The position numbers and the translations under genes were made by a program. Positions 32,596 to 41,226 of a stretch of 64,000 nt of DNA are shown here, piece by piece. Source of the stretch: Nocardioides abyssi (lineage in GTDB: Bacteria > Actinomycetota > Actinomycetes > Propionibacteriales > Nocardioidaceae); contig NZ_JAUHJR010000008.1 of NCBI RefSeq assembly GCF_030412915.1, positions 124,001 through 188,000 of the forward strand, in the 5' to 3' direction. Every line of letters starts with the position of its first letter. The first letter of the stretch is position 1. Below the pieces are notes generated by a model. The model was not told where the DNA came from. It did not search any database and saw only the letters and a program-made list of their open reading frames with translations.

Positions 32596-33366
32596 ATGCT
32601 GCAGGTCACCGACGAGCGTCGCGTCCGCACCCTGACCCTCGACCGGCCGGAGGCGCTGAACGCCTTCAACGAGGCGTTGTACGACGCGCTCGCCGACGCG
32701 CTCCTCGAGGCAGCGGCGGACCCCGACGTGGCGGTCGTGCTGCTGACCGGCAACGGCCGCGGGTTCAGCGCCGGCACCGACCTCCTGGAGATGCACCGCA
32801 TCGCCACCGACCCGACCTTCGAGCGCGGCCGGCACGGCTTCCCCGGGCTCGTCGACGCGCTCGTCGGCTTCCCCAAGCCGCTGGTCGTCGCGGTCAACGG
32901 GGTGGGCCTCGGCATCGGCGCGACGATCCTCGGCTTCGCCGACCTGGCGTTCATGAGCTCGACCGCCCGGCTGAAGTGCCCGTTCACCTCGCTGGGCGTG
33001 GCCCCGGAGGCGGCGTCCTCCTACCTCCTCCCGCGTCTCGTCGGCCGGCAGGACGCCGCGTGGGTGCTGCTCTCCGCGGAGTGGGTCTCCGCGCAGGAGG
33101 CCCGGGAGATGGGCCTGGTCTGGCGGGTCTGCGAGCCCGACGACCTGCTGCCCGAGGCGCGACGCCACGCGGAGGTGCTCGCCTCCCGCCCGGTGGCGTC
33201 GCTGGTCGCGGTCAAGCAGGCCATGACCGCTCCGCTGCGCGCCGGCATCGACGCCGCGCGCGAGCGCGAGAACGCCGCGTTCGCCGCGCTGATGGGCGGT
33301 CCGGCCAACCTCGAGGCCCTCAGCGCGTTCGCCGAGGGCCGCGAGGCCGACTTCACCGGGATGTGA
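32596..33366 (+). CDS. Enoyl-CoA hydratase/isomerase family protein
   Basis: A 256-residue crotonase-fold enzyme. The oxyanion-hole region is RGFSAGTDL and the CoA pocket motif is GVGLGIGATILGFADLAF. In place of the hydratase Glu pair it has PFTSLGVAPEAASSYLLPRL, with the single Glu of delta3-delta2 enoyl-CoA isomerases (ECI2-like). The isomerase reaction is thus more likely than hydration, shifting double bonds during beta-oxidation of unsaturated or sterol-derived acyl-CoAs. ATG 32596 chosen from the leaderless -10; a KstR-like box overlaps the -35 region. Confidence 0.88.
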   Translation: MLQVTDERRVRTLTLDRPEALNAFNEALYDALADALLEAAADPDVAVVLLTGNGRGFSAGTDLLEMHRIATDPTFERGRHGFPGLVDALVGFPKPLVVAVNGVGLGIGATILGFADLAFMSSTARLKCPFTSLGVAPEAASSYLLPRLVGRQDAAWVLLSAEWVSAQEAREMGLVWRVCEPDDLLPEARRHAEVLASRPVASLVAVKQAMTAPLRAGIDAARERENAAFAALMGGPANLEALSAFAEGREADFTGM

Positions 33367-33388
33367 CCGGCCCGCCGACGGGCACGGG

Positions 33389-36300
33389 TCAGCGCGGCTC
33401 GCGCACCGTCACGTCGAAGGACGCCCCGGCGCCGTAGATCAGCAGGAAGCCGGCGTACGCCGCGCCCGGCGGGATGGTGACCGCCTCGTCGAAGTACTGG
33501 AAGCCGCCGGTGATCGGCGCGCAGTCCGGGCCGTACCACCACAGCTGCCACTCCCCGATCGGCACCGACCCGGAGTAGGTCAGCGTGTGCTCGCCGTCGG
33601 CGGAGCCCTTCGGCAGCCTGGTGAACCAGGCGTCGGAGCCGTTGGCCGGCGGGAGCCCCGGGCAGGTCGCCGCCCAGGTCAGCTCGGTGACGCCGGGCCG
33701 GTAGGGGTCGAGACCGAGCAGCGAGCCCTGCAGCGGGTTGCCGACCGCGACCGAGCCGCGGGTGGTGACCGGCTTGTCCGGCTTCGGCTCGGTGGGCCGG
33801 ATGCCGGGTGCCCGGCCGAAGACCTGGACCTCGCCGACGATCGCGGTCGAGGAGGTCTCCGCGCTGTCGCCGAAGGTCGACAGCGGCGTGACCCGCACGA
33901 ACCGCGCCCGGACGGGCCGGTCGAGCCGGTAGGTCTTCAGCATCTGGTCGCCGACGGTGGGTCGGGGCTGCCGGAACGAGTAGCGGGCGGTGGTCACGGT
34001 GCGCCACCGCTCGCCGTCGGTGGAGGTCTGCACGCGGACCTTGTCGGCCGCCGCGAAGCGCGGGAGCGTCGGCGGCTTCATCACGCTGACGGCCACCGTC
34101 TCGACGGTCGAGGGCTTCTTGAGCCGGACGACGACGGAGGCCTTCCGGCCCCGGTCGTAGGCGACGTCCTGCGCGCGGGTCTGCCAGGCGCTGGCCTCGG
34201 TGTCGTCGAACATCGCGGTCGCCGGGAGGGCCGGGTTCTGGCTGCTGACCTTGACGACCTTCGCGCCGGAGAGCCCCGAGACGAGGTTGGGCCGCAGCCG
34301 GATCGTCCGGTCGAGCGTCGTGTCGCGCTGGATGGTGACCGGGAAGCGCTGGATGCCGTAGCCGGGCGCCTGCAGGGTCAGCGTGTAGCGGCCCGGCGTC
34401 ATCGTCGCGCTCGCGCGGCCGGCCTTGTCGGTGGTGTCGACCGGGGTCGCGCGGGCCTCGAAGACACCCGGGAGCACCCGGACGCCCTTGACCGGGCCGC
34501 CGGCCGAGGCGTTGACGACCTTCAGCCGCAGCCGCCCGTTCTGCGAGGCCCGCTTCGCGTCGAAGCCCGGCCTCGGGTCGGTGTCGGCCTCACCCTGGGT
34601 GCGGGCGGACGCGCCCATCCCGCGCTTGGCGAAGACGGACCACAGGAGGTCGTCGTACTTCTTGCCGTAGCGCAGCCGGCTGGCCTTGAGGATCGCGTCG
34701 CGCATGTCGAGGAACGACGGCTCCGGCGCGGAGATCGGCATCGCGTCCATGACGAGGTGCTCGCTGATGTCGCTCGCCCGGCGGTGGTCGCCGCCGACGG
34801 TGCGCAGGATCGCCTTGCGCAGGTCCCACAGGGTCGCGGTCCAGATCTCGCCGTCCGAGTGGACCTCGGGGCCGGAGGTGTCGTAGCCGATGTCGCCGTA
34901 GGTGGTCGGGTGCTCGTCGTAGTTCCAGTTGCGGATGCCGCGGTGCTTGTCGCCGACGTACGCCGCGGTGACGGCCGTGCGGGACAGTCCCTCGCGGAAG
35001 AGGTGGTTCATCGCGAACCAGTCGCCCCAGCCCTCACCCATCGACCCGCCCTGCACGACGCCCAGCGCCCCGAGGCCTCCGCCTCCGACGTACCGGTTGG
35101 TCAGCCCGTGGGCGTACTCGTGCTGGATGATCGAGGCGTCGAAGTCGCCGTCGCGGTGCGGGCCCTCGAAGGCGTCGTCGACCGGCGCCCAGAGGTACAT
35201 GTTCGTGATGCCCGGGATGCCGTCGGGCAGCGTGAGCATGTTGGCGTTGTTGCGGCCCAGCCCGAGGACTGGGTCGGTCAGGCCGGTCGCGCCGGACTGC
35301 GCGCCGCCGAGGACGAGGTCGCCGCCGAGCCCGCCCTTGCCGAAGTTGTCGAGCTGGAAGTTGCCGCCGGTCTCGGTGAACCCGAACTCGTAGAACTCAT
35401 CGTGGATCCGGTTGTGGTGGTAGAAGAGGTTGACCGCCGCCGCGTTGGCGTCGCGCACCCACGAGCCGGTGCCGCCCTTGGTCTTCCGCCACGCGTCGGG
35501 GAAGTCGTAGTGGAAGGCGCCGGTCGGCGAGATCGGCCGGATGGCCTGGTCGACCGGGACGAGCGGGACGGTCCAGGCGTTCGCGGTGTTCGCGTTGTTG
35601 CCGAGCGTGGTGATGCCGGTGCCGAGCAGGCCGACCGGGTCGATCCAGCCCTTCGGGGACTGCGGCGTCCGCCCGAACGACCGCCGCACCGGCTTGCCGC
35701 CCTTCGGGGCGCCCGGGTAGTTCTCGTAGACCGTGCCCTCGGCGTGCTGGACCAGCGACTTGCGCAGCAGTGCCTCGCCGGTCGAGGCGTCGACGACCTG
35801 CAGGTAGGCCTCGTTGACGCTCTTGACGACCAGGACCGCGTACGCCGCGCGGGCGCCGTCGGGCATCGGGAAGGCGATCCGGCGCACCCGCAGCACGTCG
35901 AGCAGCGGCCCGGCGGCGTAGACGTCGTAGCCGGCCTGCTTGCGACCCAGCGCCTTGAGCACCAGGTCGACCGCCGGGGCGACCGTGTCGAGGACCGAGC
36001 CGATCGCGTCGGCCGGGGACAGGTCGAAGGAGCCGGTCAGCCGGCTAGGCCGGATCGGGTTGCCGGCGTAGCTCACGACCCGGCCGGCCCGGTCGACCAC
36101 GACGGTCAGCACCCCGCCGTAGCCCGCGGACAGGCCGCCGAAGGTCTGCTCGAAGCTGACCACGCGCGCGCCGATGCCGGGCAGCTCGTGGTCGCGGACG
36201 ACGCCGAGGCGGTCCACGTCGGCGGCGTCGAGGCCGAGCAGCCGGGTGCTGGCGCGGAGCCAGCCGCGGGCGATGTCGACCGGGTCGCCCGCGCGCGGGC

Positions 36301-36604
36301 CGGTCAGCGCACCGCTGTCCTTCCACACCGACCGCGGGGTGCCGGCGGGGTTCCACGTCACCGACGCGCCGAGCGACCGGCCCGCCGTGCGCTGGGCCGT
36401 GGTCGGGCCGAGCGCGCGGACGGCGCGGCGGGCGTCGTACGCCAGCGTGCGGAGCTCGCCGGTCAAGCCGGCGACGGGGCCGGCGGTGCGGGCGGCGGGG
36501 GCGGGCGCCGAGGTCGCGTGGGCGGCGCTGACCACCGTGAGGGTGGGCGTGGCCATGGCGGCCAGCCCGACGACGGCGGCGAGGGAGGTGCGGGAGCGCT
36601 TCAC
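33389..36604 (-). CDS. Secreted M36 (fungalysin-type) metallopeptidase
   Basis: A 1,071-residue extracellular zinc protease. The signal peptide (residues 1-31, [20 protein letters not shown]) leads to a FTP-like propeptide (to about 280), then the M36 catalytic domain with zinc site HEYAHGL (about 494-500) and a downstream EGWGDW motif supplying the third ligand. After the catalytic part come a carboxypeptidase-regulatory-like beta-sandwich ([15 protein letters not shown]) and a discoidin-like F5/8 C region with [18 protein letters not shown], then a C-terminal beta domain. GTG start at 36604. Acts on environmental proteins; it stands alone, flanked by oppositely oriented genes. Confidence 0.92.
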   Translation of the reverse strand: MKRSRTSLAAVVGLAAMATPTLTVVSAAHATSAPAPAARTAGPVAGLTGELRTLAYDARRAVRALGPTTAQRTAGRSLGASVTWNPAGTPRSVWKDSGALTGPRAGDPVDIARGWLRASTRLLGLDAADVDRLGVVRDHELPGIGARVVSFEQTFGGLSAGYGGVLTVVVDRAGRVVSYAGNPIRPSRLTGSFDLSPADAIGSVLDTVAPAVDLVLKALGRKQAGYDVYAAGPLLDVLRVRRIAFPMPDGARAAYAVLVVKSVNEAYLQVVDASTGEALLRKSLVQHAEGTVYENYPGAPKGGKPVRRSFGRTPQSPKGWIDPVGLLGTGITTLGNNANTANAWTVPLVPVDQAIRPISPTGAFHYDFPDAWRKTKGGTGSWVRDANAAAVNLFYHHNRIHDEFYEFGFTETGGNFQLDNFGKGGLGGDLVLGGAQSGATGLTDPVLGLGRNNANMLTLPDGIPGITNMYLWAPVDDAFEGPHRDGDFDASIIQHEYAHGLTNRYVGGGGLGALGVVQGGSMGEGWGDWFAMNHLFREGLSRTAVTAAYVGDKHRGIRNWNYDEHPTTYGDIGYDTSGPEVHSDGEIWTATLWDLRKAILRTVGGDHRRASDISEHLVMDAMPISAPEPSFLDMRDAILKASRLRYGKKYDDLLWSVFAKRGMGASARTQGEADTDPRPGFDAKRASQNGRLRLKVVNASAGGPVKGVRVLPGVFEARATPVDTTDKAGRASATMTPGRYTLTLQAPGYGIQRFPVTIQRDTTLDRTIRLRPNLVSGLSGAKVVKVSSQNPALPATAMFDDTEASAWQTRAQDVAYDRGRKASVVVRLKKPSTVETVAVSVMKPPTLPRFAAADKVRVQTSTDGERWRTVTTARYSFRQPRPTVGDQMLKTYRLDRPVRARFVRVTPLSTFGDSAETSSTAIVGEVQVFGRAPGIRPTEPKPDKPVTTRGSVAVGNPLQGSLLGLDPYRPGVTELTWAATCPGLPPANGSDAWFTRLPKGSADGEHTLTYSGSVPIGEWQLWWYGPDCAPITGGFQYFDEAVTIPPGAAYAGFLLIYGAGASFDVTVREPR

Positions 36605-36681
36605 GGTCTGCCAACGACGGGTCGCGCGTCGAGGTACGCCGCCGCGGTCACGAACGACGAGGACACTGTTGCGTCGGCCGG

Positions 36682-36687
36682 TTGAAT
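36682..36687 (+). promoter_or_regulatory. Probable leaderless -10 for the ligase
   Basis: TTGAAT, 6 bases before the GTG at 36694; weaker than the TANNNT elements elsewhere in the window. Confidence 0.35.
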
Positions 36688-36693
36688 GGCCCC

Positions 36694-38271
36694 GTGCTCC
36701 TCGCCGACGTCGTCGCCACCTCCCGGGTCGTCGCGGCGACCCGGTCCCGCAAGGCCAAGGTCGCGGCCGTCGCCGAGCTGCTCGGGCGCCTGGTCGCCGA
36801 CGGCACGACGCCGGACCCCGACGAGGTCGCCACCGTCGTGTCGTACGTCGCCGGGTCGCTGCGCCAGCGCCGCACCGGCCTCGGGTGGCGCTCGCTCGGC
36901 TCGCTGCCCGCCCCGGCGGACCAGCCGACGCTGACCGTCACCGGGGTCCACGAGGCCTTCGGGTCGATCGCCGCGCTCGCCGGCCCCGGCTCGCAGGCGG
37001 CCCGGGCGGACGCCGTCGCGGACCTCTTCGGCCGCGCGACCGAGGAGGAGCAGACCTGGCTGCGCGGGCTGGTGACCGGCGAGGTCCGGCAAGGCGCCCT
37101 CGACGCGCTCGTGCAGGAGGGGGTGGCCGCCGCCGGGGAGGTGCCGCTCGCCGCGGTGCGCCGCGCGGCGATGCTCGCCGGCTCGACGGTGGCCGTCGCC
37201 GTGGCCGCGCTGACCGGGGGCGAGGAGGCCCTCGCGGGCTTCGGCCTCGAGGTGGGCCGGCCGGTGCTGCCGATGCTCGCCTCGTCGGCGACCTCGACCG
37301 CCGAGGCGATGGCCAAGGCCGGCGGAGGAGCCGGGACGGCGGGCGAGGTCGCGATCGACACCAAGCTCGACGGCATCCGCATCCAGGTCCACCGCGACGG
37401 TGACGACGTGCTCGTCGCGACCCGCTCGCTCGACGACATCACGGCCCGGCTGCCCGAGGTGGTCGAGGTCGCCCGGTCGCTGCCGGCACAACGGTTCGTC
37501 CTCGACGGCGAGGCGATCGCGCTCGACGCCGACGGCCGGCCGCGACCGTTCCAGGAGACCGCGTCCCGCACGGCACAGGCCTCGGACGGCCGGGTCGCGG
37601 TCACGCCGTACTTCTTCGACCTGCTGCACCTCGACGGCCGCGACCTGCTCGACTCCCCCGGCACCGAGCGGCTCGCCGCCCTCGACGCGCTCGTGCCCGA
37701 GGCACACCGCGTCGCCCGCCTCGTCACCGCCGACGTCGCGGAGGCCGACGCCTTCGTCGCGCGGGTGCTCGCCGCCGGCCACGAGGGCGTGGTCGTCAAG
37801 GACCTCACCGCGGCGTACGACGCCGGCCGCCGCGGCGCCGCCTGGGTCAAGGTCAAGCCGGTGCTCACCCTCGACCTCGTCGTGCTGGCGGTCGAGTGGG
37901 GCTCGGGCCGACGCCAGGGCTGGCTCTCCAACATCCACCTCGGCGCCCGCGACCCGGCCACGGGTGGCTTCGTCATGCTCGGCAAGACCTTCAAGGGGAT
38001 GACCGACGAGGTCCTCGCCTGGCAGACCGAGCGGTTCCTCGGGCTGGCGACCTCGCGGGACCCCTACGCCGTGCAGGTGCGGCCCGAGCAGGTCGTCGAG
38101 ATCGCGCTCGACGGCGTGCAGCGCTCGACCCGCTACCCCGGCGGCGTGGCGCTGCGCTTCGCGCGGGTGGTCCGCTACCGCGACGACAAGCGGCCCGACG
38201 AGGTCGACACCATCGACGACGTCCGCGCGCTGCTCACCGGCCGCGCGGCCGACCCGGAGGAGGACGCATGA
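36694..38271 (+). CDS. ATP-dependent DNA ligase (LigB-type)
   Basis: A 525-residue nucleotidyltransferase. Motif I is DTKLDGIR with the adenylated Lys (about residue 225), motif [15 protein letters not shown], and motif [19 protein letters not shown]; the N-terminal DNA-binding helical domain (1-200) is complete, and the C-terminal OB domain closes with [14 protein letters not shown] and [19 protein letters not shown]. Homologues are the non-replicative ligases (LigB) of actinobacteria. GTG start, probable leaderless transcript. The stop overlaps the next gene's ATG (ATGA). Confidence 0.93.
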   Translation: MLLADVVATSRVVAATRSRKAKVAAVAELLGRLVADGTTPDPDEVATVVSYVAGSLRQRRTGLGWRSLGSLPAPADQPTLTVTGVHEAFGSIAALAGPGSQAARADAVADLFGRATEEEQTWLRGLVTGEVRQGALDALVQEGVAAAGEVPLAAVRRAAMLAGSTVAVAVAALTGGEEALAGFGLEVGRPVLPMLASSATSTAEAMAKAGGGAGTAGEVAIDTKLDGIRIQVHRDGDDVLVATRSLDDITARLPEVVEVARSLPAQRFVLDGEAIALDADGRPRPFQETASRTAQASDGRVAVTPYFFDLLHLDGRDLLDSPGTERLAALDALVPEAHRVARLVTADVAEADAFVARVLAAGHEGVVVKDLTAAYDAGRRGAAWVKVKPVLTLDLVVLAVEWGSGRRQGWLSNIHLGARDPATGGFVMLGKTFKGMTDEVLAWQTERFLGLATSRDPYAVQVRPEQVVEIALDGVQRSTRYPGGVALRFARVVRYRDDKRPDEVDTIDDVRALLTGRAADPEEDA

Positions 38272-38453
38272 GGAACGTGCAGTTCTGGCAGGTCTCGGGC
38301 TACGAGGCCAACGCCGACATCGAGGACACCCCGCTCCCGCCCGGCCACCTCTTCCGCGGCACCAACACCGAGGACGGCGCCGCCGTGCTGGTCTTCTGGG
38401 ACGACGCGATGGGCCGCTGGCAGGAGGTCGACCCCTCGCTCGTCGACCGCTGA
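38268..38453 (+). CDS. Small hypothetical protein coupled to the ligase
   Basis: A 61-residue acidic protein that begins [19 protein letters not shown] and contains [18 protein letters not shown] near the end. I do not recognise a named domain. GGAGGAGG lies 6-13 bases upstream and its ATG overlaps the ligase stop, so it is translated from the ligase message. It is probably real because of this coupling; whether it has any part in ligase function is unknown. Confidence 0.7.
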   Translation: MRNVQFWQVSGYEANADIEDTPLPPGHLFRGTNTEDGAAVLVFWDDAMGRWQEVDPSLVDR

Positions 38454-38503
38454 GCCACGGGCCCCCTGGGGTGGAGCGCGCGAGCGGCGACTTCGTCACA
38501 GCC

Positions 38504-38522
38504 GTGCAACTGCGAGTTGCAC
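38504..38522. promoter_or_regulatory. TetR-type operator for the adjacent regulator
   Basis: GTGCAACTGCGAGTTGCAC: 8-base perfect arms around a 3-base centre, ending 6 bases before the -10 TAGCAT (38529-38534). This is where an autorepressor would bind. Confidence 0.75.
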
Positions 38523-38528
38523 GAGCAC

Positions 38529-38534
38529 TAGCAT
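38529..38534 (+). promoter_or_regulatory. Leaderless -10 for the TetR regulator
   Basis: TAGCAT, 7 bases before the ATG at 38542; no Shine-Dalgarno site is present. Confidence 0.6.
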
Positions 38535-38541
38535 CGGCCGC

Positions 38542-39255
38542 ATGACGACCGAGCAGGCGCAGGCGGGCACGAGCGGGAAGCGTCCCGACGGGCGCCGGTC
38601 CGCCGCCGCGGCCCGGCGGCGGGCACGCGAGCAGGAGATCGTCGCGGCGACCCGCCGGCTCTTCGACGAGCGCGGGGTGCGCGACGCCCAGATCGAGGAC
38701 ATCGCCTCGGCGGTCGGGATCAACCGGGCCATCGTCTACCGCCACTTCTCCGGCAAGGAGGAGATCTTCGCGCTGACGCTCGTGCTCTACCTCGACGAGC
38801 TGCGCGGGGAGCTGGAGCGCGCGGCGGACGGCGTCGACTCCGCGCCCGACCGGCTGGCCGCGATCGTCACGGCGTTCGTCGACTACGGCGTCGAGCACCC
38901 GGCGTTCGTCGACTGCGCCCAGGCGCTGATGCGCCGCACGGGCACCGAGCTGCTCGACGAGATCAGCGAGAGCGCGCTCTTCCGGCTCGGCCGCGGCATC
39001 TCCTCGTGCCTGCGCCAGCTCAGCGCGGCGCTCGAGCACGGGGTGGCGACCGGTGACTTCCACGTCACCGACCCGGCGCTGCTGGCCAACACGCTGTACG
39101 CCAGCGGGCTGGGCGCCCTGCAGCTGGCCCGGCTCGGCATCCTCGTCGACGAGGCCGCGCCCGGCGTGCCGACGGTCGGGCAGATCAGCCCCGAGCAGGT
39201 GCGCCACCACCTGGTGACCTCCGCGCTCGCGCTGGCCACCCACCGTCCGGCCTGA
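38542..39255 (+). CDS. TetR/AcrR-family transcriptional regulator
   Basis: A 237-residue regulator. Residues 28-78 are the helix-turn-helix domain: EQEIVAATRRLFDERG, then RDAQIEDIASAVGIN and RAIVYRHFSGKEEIFAL. The rest is a helical ligand-binding domain, with a conserved EHPAFVDCAQALM stretch. The N-terminal 27 residues are a basic, low-complexity arm. The self-complementary operator at 38504-38522 implies autorepression. No obvious target operon is adjacent apart from the ligase pair upstream and the hypothetical membrane protein downstream. Ligand unknown; lipid or CoA regulators of this type are common. Confidence 0.92.
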   Translation: MTTEQAQAGTSGKRPDGRRSAAAARRRAREQEIVAATRRLFDERGVRDAQIEDIASAVGINRAIVYRHFSGKEEIFALTLVLYLDELRGELERAADGVDSAPDRLAAIVTAFVDYGVEHPAFVDCAQALMRRTGTELLDEISESALFRLGRGISSCLRQLSAALEHGVATGDFHVTDPALLANTLYASGLGALQLARLGILVDEAAPGVPTVGQISPEQVRHHLVTSALALATHRPA

Positions 39256-39316
39256 GCACCACGACCTGAGCACCAGCACTCATGTGCCCGGCGCGTGAAC
39301 GGGTCACGCTGGGGCC

Positions 39317-39775
39317 ATGACCGACGAGCCGCGCCCCCTCGACGTCCCCGCCTACCCGGCGCTGCACCGGACCGACGAGCCGCCGCCGCGGTCGCGCCGC
39401 TCGCGGATCGTCCGGGCGACGGTGGTCGGCGTCGTGGGCTCCGCCGTCGGCCTGGCCGCCCTCGTGGGCCTCGGGCTCGGCGCGCTGCGGGCCGTCGACC
39501 CGATGGGCGACGAGTGGGTGTGCTCGGAGGGCGAGGCGCCGATCGAGTACCCCCGGGGCGGCGGCGAGTGCCTCCCCGAGGGGACGACGGACCTGCCGGA
39601 CGGCGCTCGCTGGGAGCCGTTCGGCAACCGGCCGATGCCGTACAACTGCGACAAGGACGGCTGGGTCCCGGTCGAGCGCGACGTGGTCGTGCGGGGCGAG
39701 CCGGACGTCGAGGAGGACTGCGTGCGCGCGGGCACCGACCTCCCGGACGGGTGGCGGGTCCGCGAGGCCGACTGA
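39317..39775 (+). CDS. Hypothetical single-pass membrane protein with extracellular cysteines
   Basis: A 152-residue protein: a basic cytoplasmic N-terminus with Pro/Arg residues, one membrane helix (ATVVGVVGSAVGLAALVGLG, about 37-56), and an acidic outer domain with four Cys (WVCSEGEAP, GGECLPEG, YNCDKDGW, EEDCVRAG) in two related halves, each followed by a LPDG motif. Two disulphides are likely. I do not recognise a family. It is followed directly by a strong bidirectional terminator. ATG start with a weak Shine-Dalgarno; the preceding gene is TetR. Confidence 0.6.
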   Translation: MTDEPRPLDVPAYPALHRTDEPPPRSRRSRIVRATVVGVVGSAVGLAALVGLGLGALRAVDPMGDEWVCSEGEAPIEYPRGGGECLPEGTTDLPDGARWEPFGNRPMPYNCDKDGWVPVERDVVVRGEPDVEEDCVRAGTDLPDGWRVREAD

Positions 39776-39786
39776 GCGCAGCACGA

Positions 39787-39828
39787 CGAGAGGGGCCGAC
39801 CGCCGGATCCGGCGGTCGGCCCCTCTCG
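39787..39828. terminator. Strong bidirectional terminator, 42-base perfect palindrome
   Basis: A 21-base arm starting CGAGAGGGGCCGACCGCC is followed at once by its exact complement, centre at 39807/39808. The convergent genes end at 39775 (plus) and 39848 (minus), so this serves both. A long G+C stem without a T tract is normal for terminators of this GC range. Confidence 0.85.
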
Positions 39829-39847
39829 CACGTCGGGAGCCTGCGGC

Positions 39848-41128
39848 TCAGCGCTCCAGGATCGCGACGACGCCCTGGCCACCGGCGGCGCAGATCGAGA
39901 TCAGGCCGCGGCCCGAGCCCTTCTCGGCGAGCAGCTTGGCCAGGTTGGCGACGATCCGCCCGCCGGTCGCGGCGAACGGGTGGCCGGCGGCCAGCGAGGA
40001 GCCGCGGACGTTGAGCTTCGCGCGGTCGATCGAGCCGAGCGGGGCGTCGAGGCCGAGGCGCTCCTTGCAGAACACCGGGTCCTCCCACGCCTTGAGGGTC
40101 GAGAGGACCTGCGAGGCGAACGCCTCGTGGATCTCGTAGTAGTCGAAGTCCTGCAGCGTCAGGCCGTTGCGCGCGAGCATCCGCGGCACGGCGTACGCCG
40201 GCGCCATCAGGAGGCCCTCGCCGCCGTGGACGTAGTCGACGGCCGCGGTCTCGGAGTCGACGAACCACGCGAGCGGCTCGAGCCCGTGCTCCTTCGCCCA
40301 GTCCTCCGAGCCGAGGAGCACGGTCGACGCGCCGTCGGTGAGCGGGGTGGAGTTGGCGGCGGTCATCGTGGCCGACTCGCCCTTGCCGAAGACCGGCTTG
40401 AGCTTCGCGAGCTTCTCCACCGAGGAGTCGGGGCGCAGGTTGTTGTCGCGCTCGAGGCCGCGGAAGGGGGTCACCAGGTCGTCGTTCCAGCCCTCGTCGT
40501 ACGCCGCGGCGAGGTGGTGGTGGGAGGCGGCGGCGAGCTCGTCCTGGGCCTCGCGGGTGACCTGCCACTCCAGCGCGGTCAGCGCGGCGTGCTCGCCCAT
40601 CGACAGCCCGGTGCGGGGCTCGCCGTTCTTGGGGATCTCCAGGCCGATGTCGCCGGGGCGGATCTGGCCGAGGGCGGTCAGCCGGCCCTTGGTGTCCTTG
40701 GCGGCGTTGACCTTCATCAGCTTCTTGCGCAGCTTGTCGCTGATCGCGACCGGCGCGTCGGAGGTGGTGTCGGTGCCGCCGGCGATGCCGGAGTCGATCT
40801 GGCCGAGCGCGATCTTGTTGGCGACCTGGATGGCGGCCTGGAGGCCGGTGCCGCAGGCCTCCTGGATGTCGGTGGCCGGCGTGGTGGGCGCGAGGCGCGA
40901 GCCGAGCACCGACTCGCGGGCGAGGTTGAAGTCGCGGGCGTGCTTGAGCACGGCTCCGGCGACGACCTCGCCGACGCGCTCGCCCTCGAGGCCGTAGCGG
41001 GCGACGAGCCCGTCGATCGCGGCGGTGAGCATGTCCTGGTTCGAGGCGGTCGCGTAGGCACCGTTCGACCGGGCGAAGGGGATGCGGTTGCCGCCGAGCA
41101 CGGCGACGCGGCGAGTGGTGGTCTCCAT
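39848..41128 (-). CDS. Acetyl-CoA acyltransferase (thiolase, FadA2/FadI-like)
   Basis: A 426-residue thiolase II-family enzyme. The catalytic Cys is Cys92 in EACGTGLQAA, the His loop is NVRGSSLAAGHPFAATGGR, and the second Cys loop is CAAGGQG. It splits 3-ketoacyl-CoA or joins acetyl units. In mycobacteria the close relative FadA2 lies beside fabG4 and htdX exactly as here, so the divergent gene pair supports this reading. ATG start at 41128 with AAGGA upstream; the intergenic region holds paired AGTTACA repeats. The specific direction (degradation or synthesis) is not determined. Confidence 0.95.
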   Translation of the reverse strand: METTTRRVAVLGGNRIPFARSNGAYATASNQDMLTAAIDGLVARYGLEGERVGEVVAGAVLKHARDFNLARESVLGSRLAPTTPATDIQEACGTGLQAAIQVANKIALGQIDSGIAGGTDTTSDAPVAISDKLRKKLMKVNAAKDTKGRLTALGQIRPGDIGLEIPKNGEPRTGLSMGEHAALTALEWQVTREAQDELAAASHHHLAAAYDEGWNDDLVTPFRGLERDNNLRPDSSVEKLAKLKPVFGKGESATMTAANSTPLTDGASTVLLGSEDWAKEHGLEPLAWFVDSETAAVDYVHGGEGLLMAPAYAVPRMLARNGLTLQDFDYYEIHEAFASQVLSTLKAWEDPVFCKERLGLDAPLGSIDRAKLNVRGSSLAAGHPFAATGGRIVANLAKLLAEKGSGRGLISICAAGGQGVVAILER

Positions 41129-41198
41129 GTTCCTATCCTTGCCCCGTTCGCGTGTCTTCAGAAGGACATGAGGGGCACGTCACGAAAGGTGGACTCCG

Positions 41199-41217
41199 AG
41201 TTACACCTCTAGTTACA
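41199..41217. promoter_or_regulatory. AGTTACA direct repeat in the fabG-thiolase divergent promoter
   Basis: AGTTACA at 41199-41205 and again at 41211-41217, 12 bases apart (about one helical turn). It ends 9 bases before the fabG start and could be a regulator site for both genes. The second copy carries a -10-like TAGTTA (41210-41215), so binding would block the fabG promoter. Confidence 0.45.
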
Positions 41218-41226
41218 TGTGGTCGC

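Noticed and set aside
33367-33388. Terminator between the enoyl-CoA isomerase and M36 genes.
   Set aside because: Only short, imperfect pairing (CCCG...CGGG) is visible in the 22-base gap, too little to support a call.
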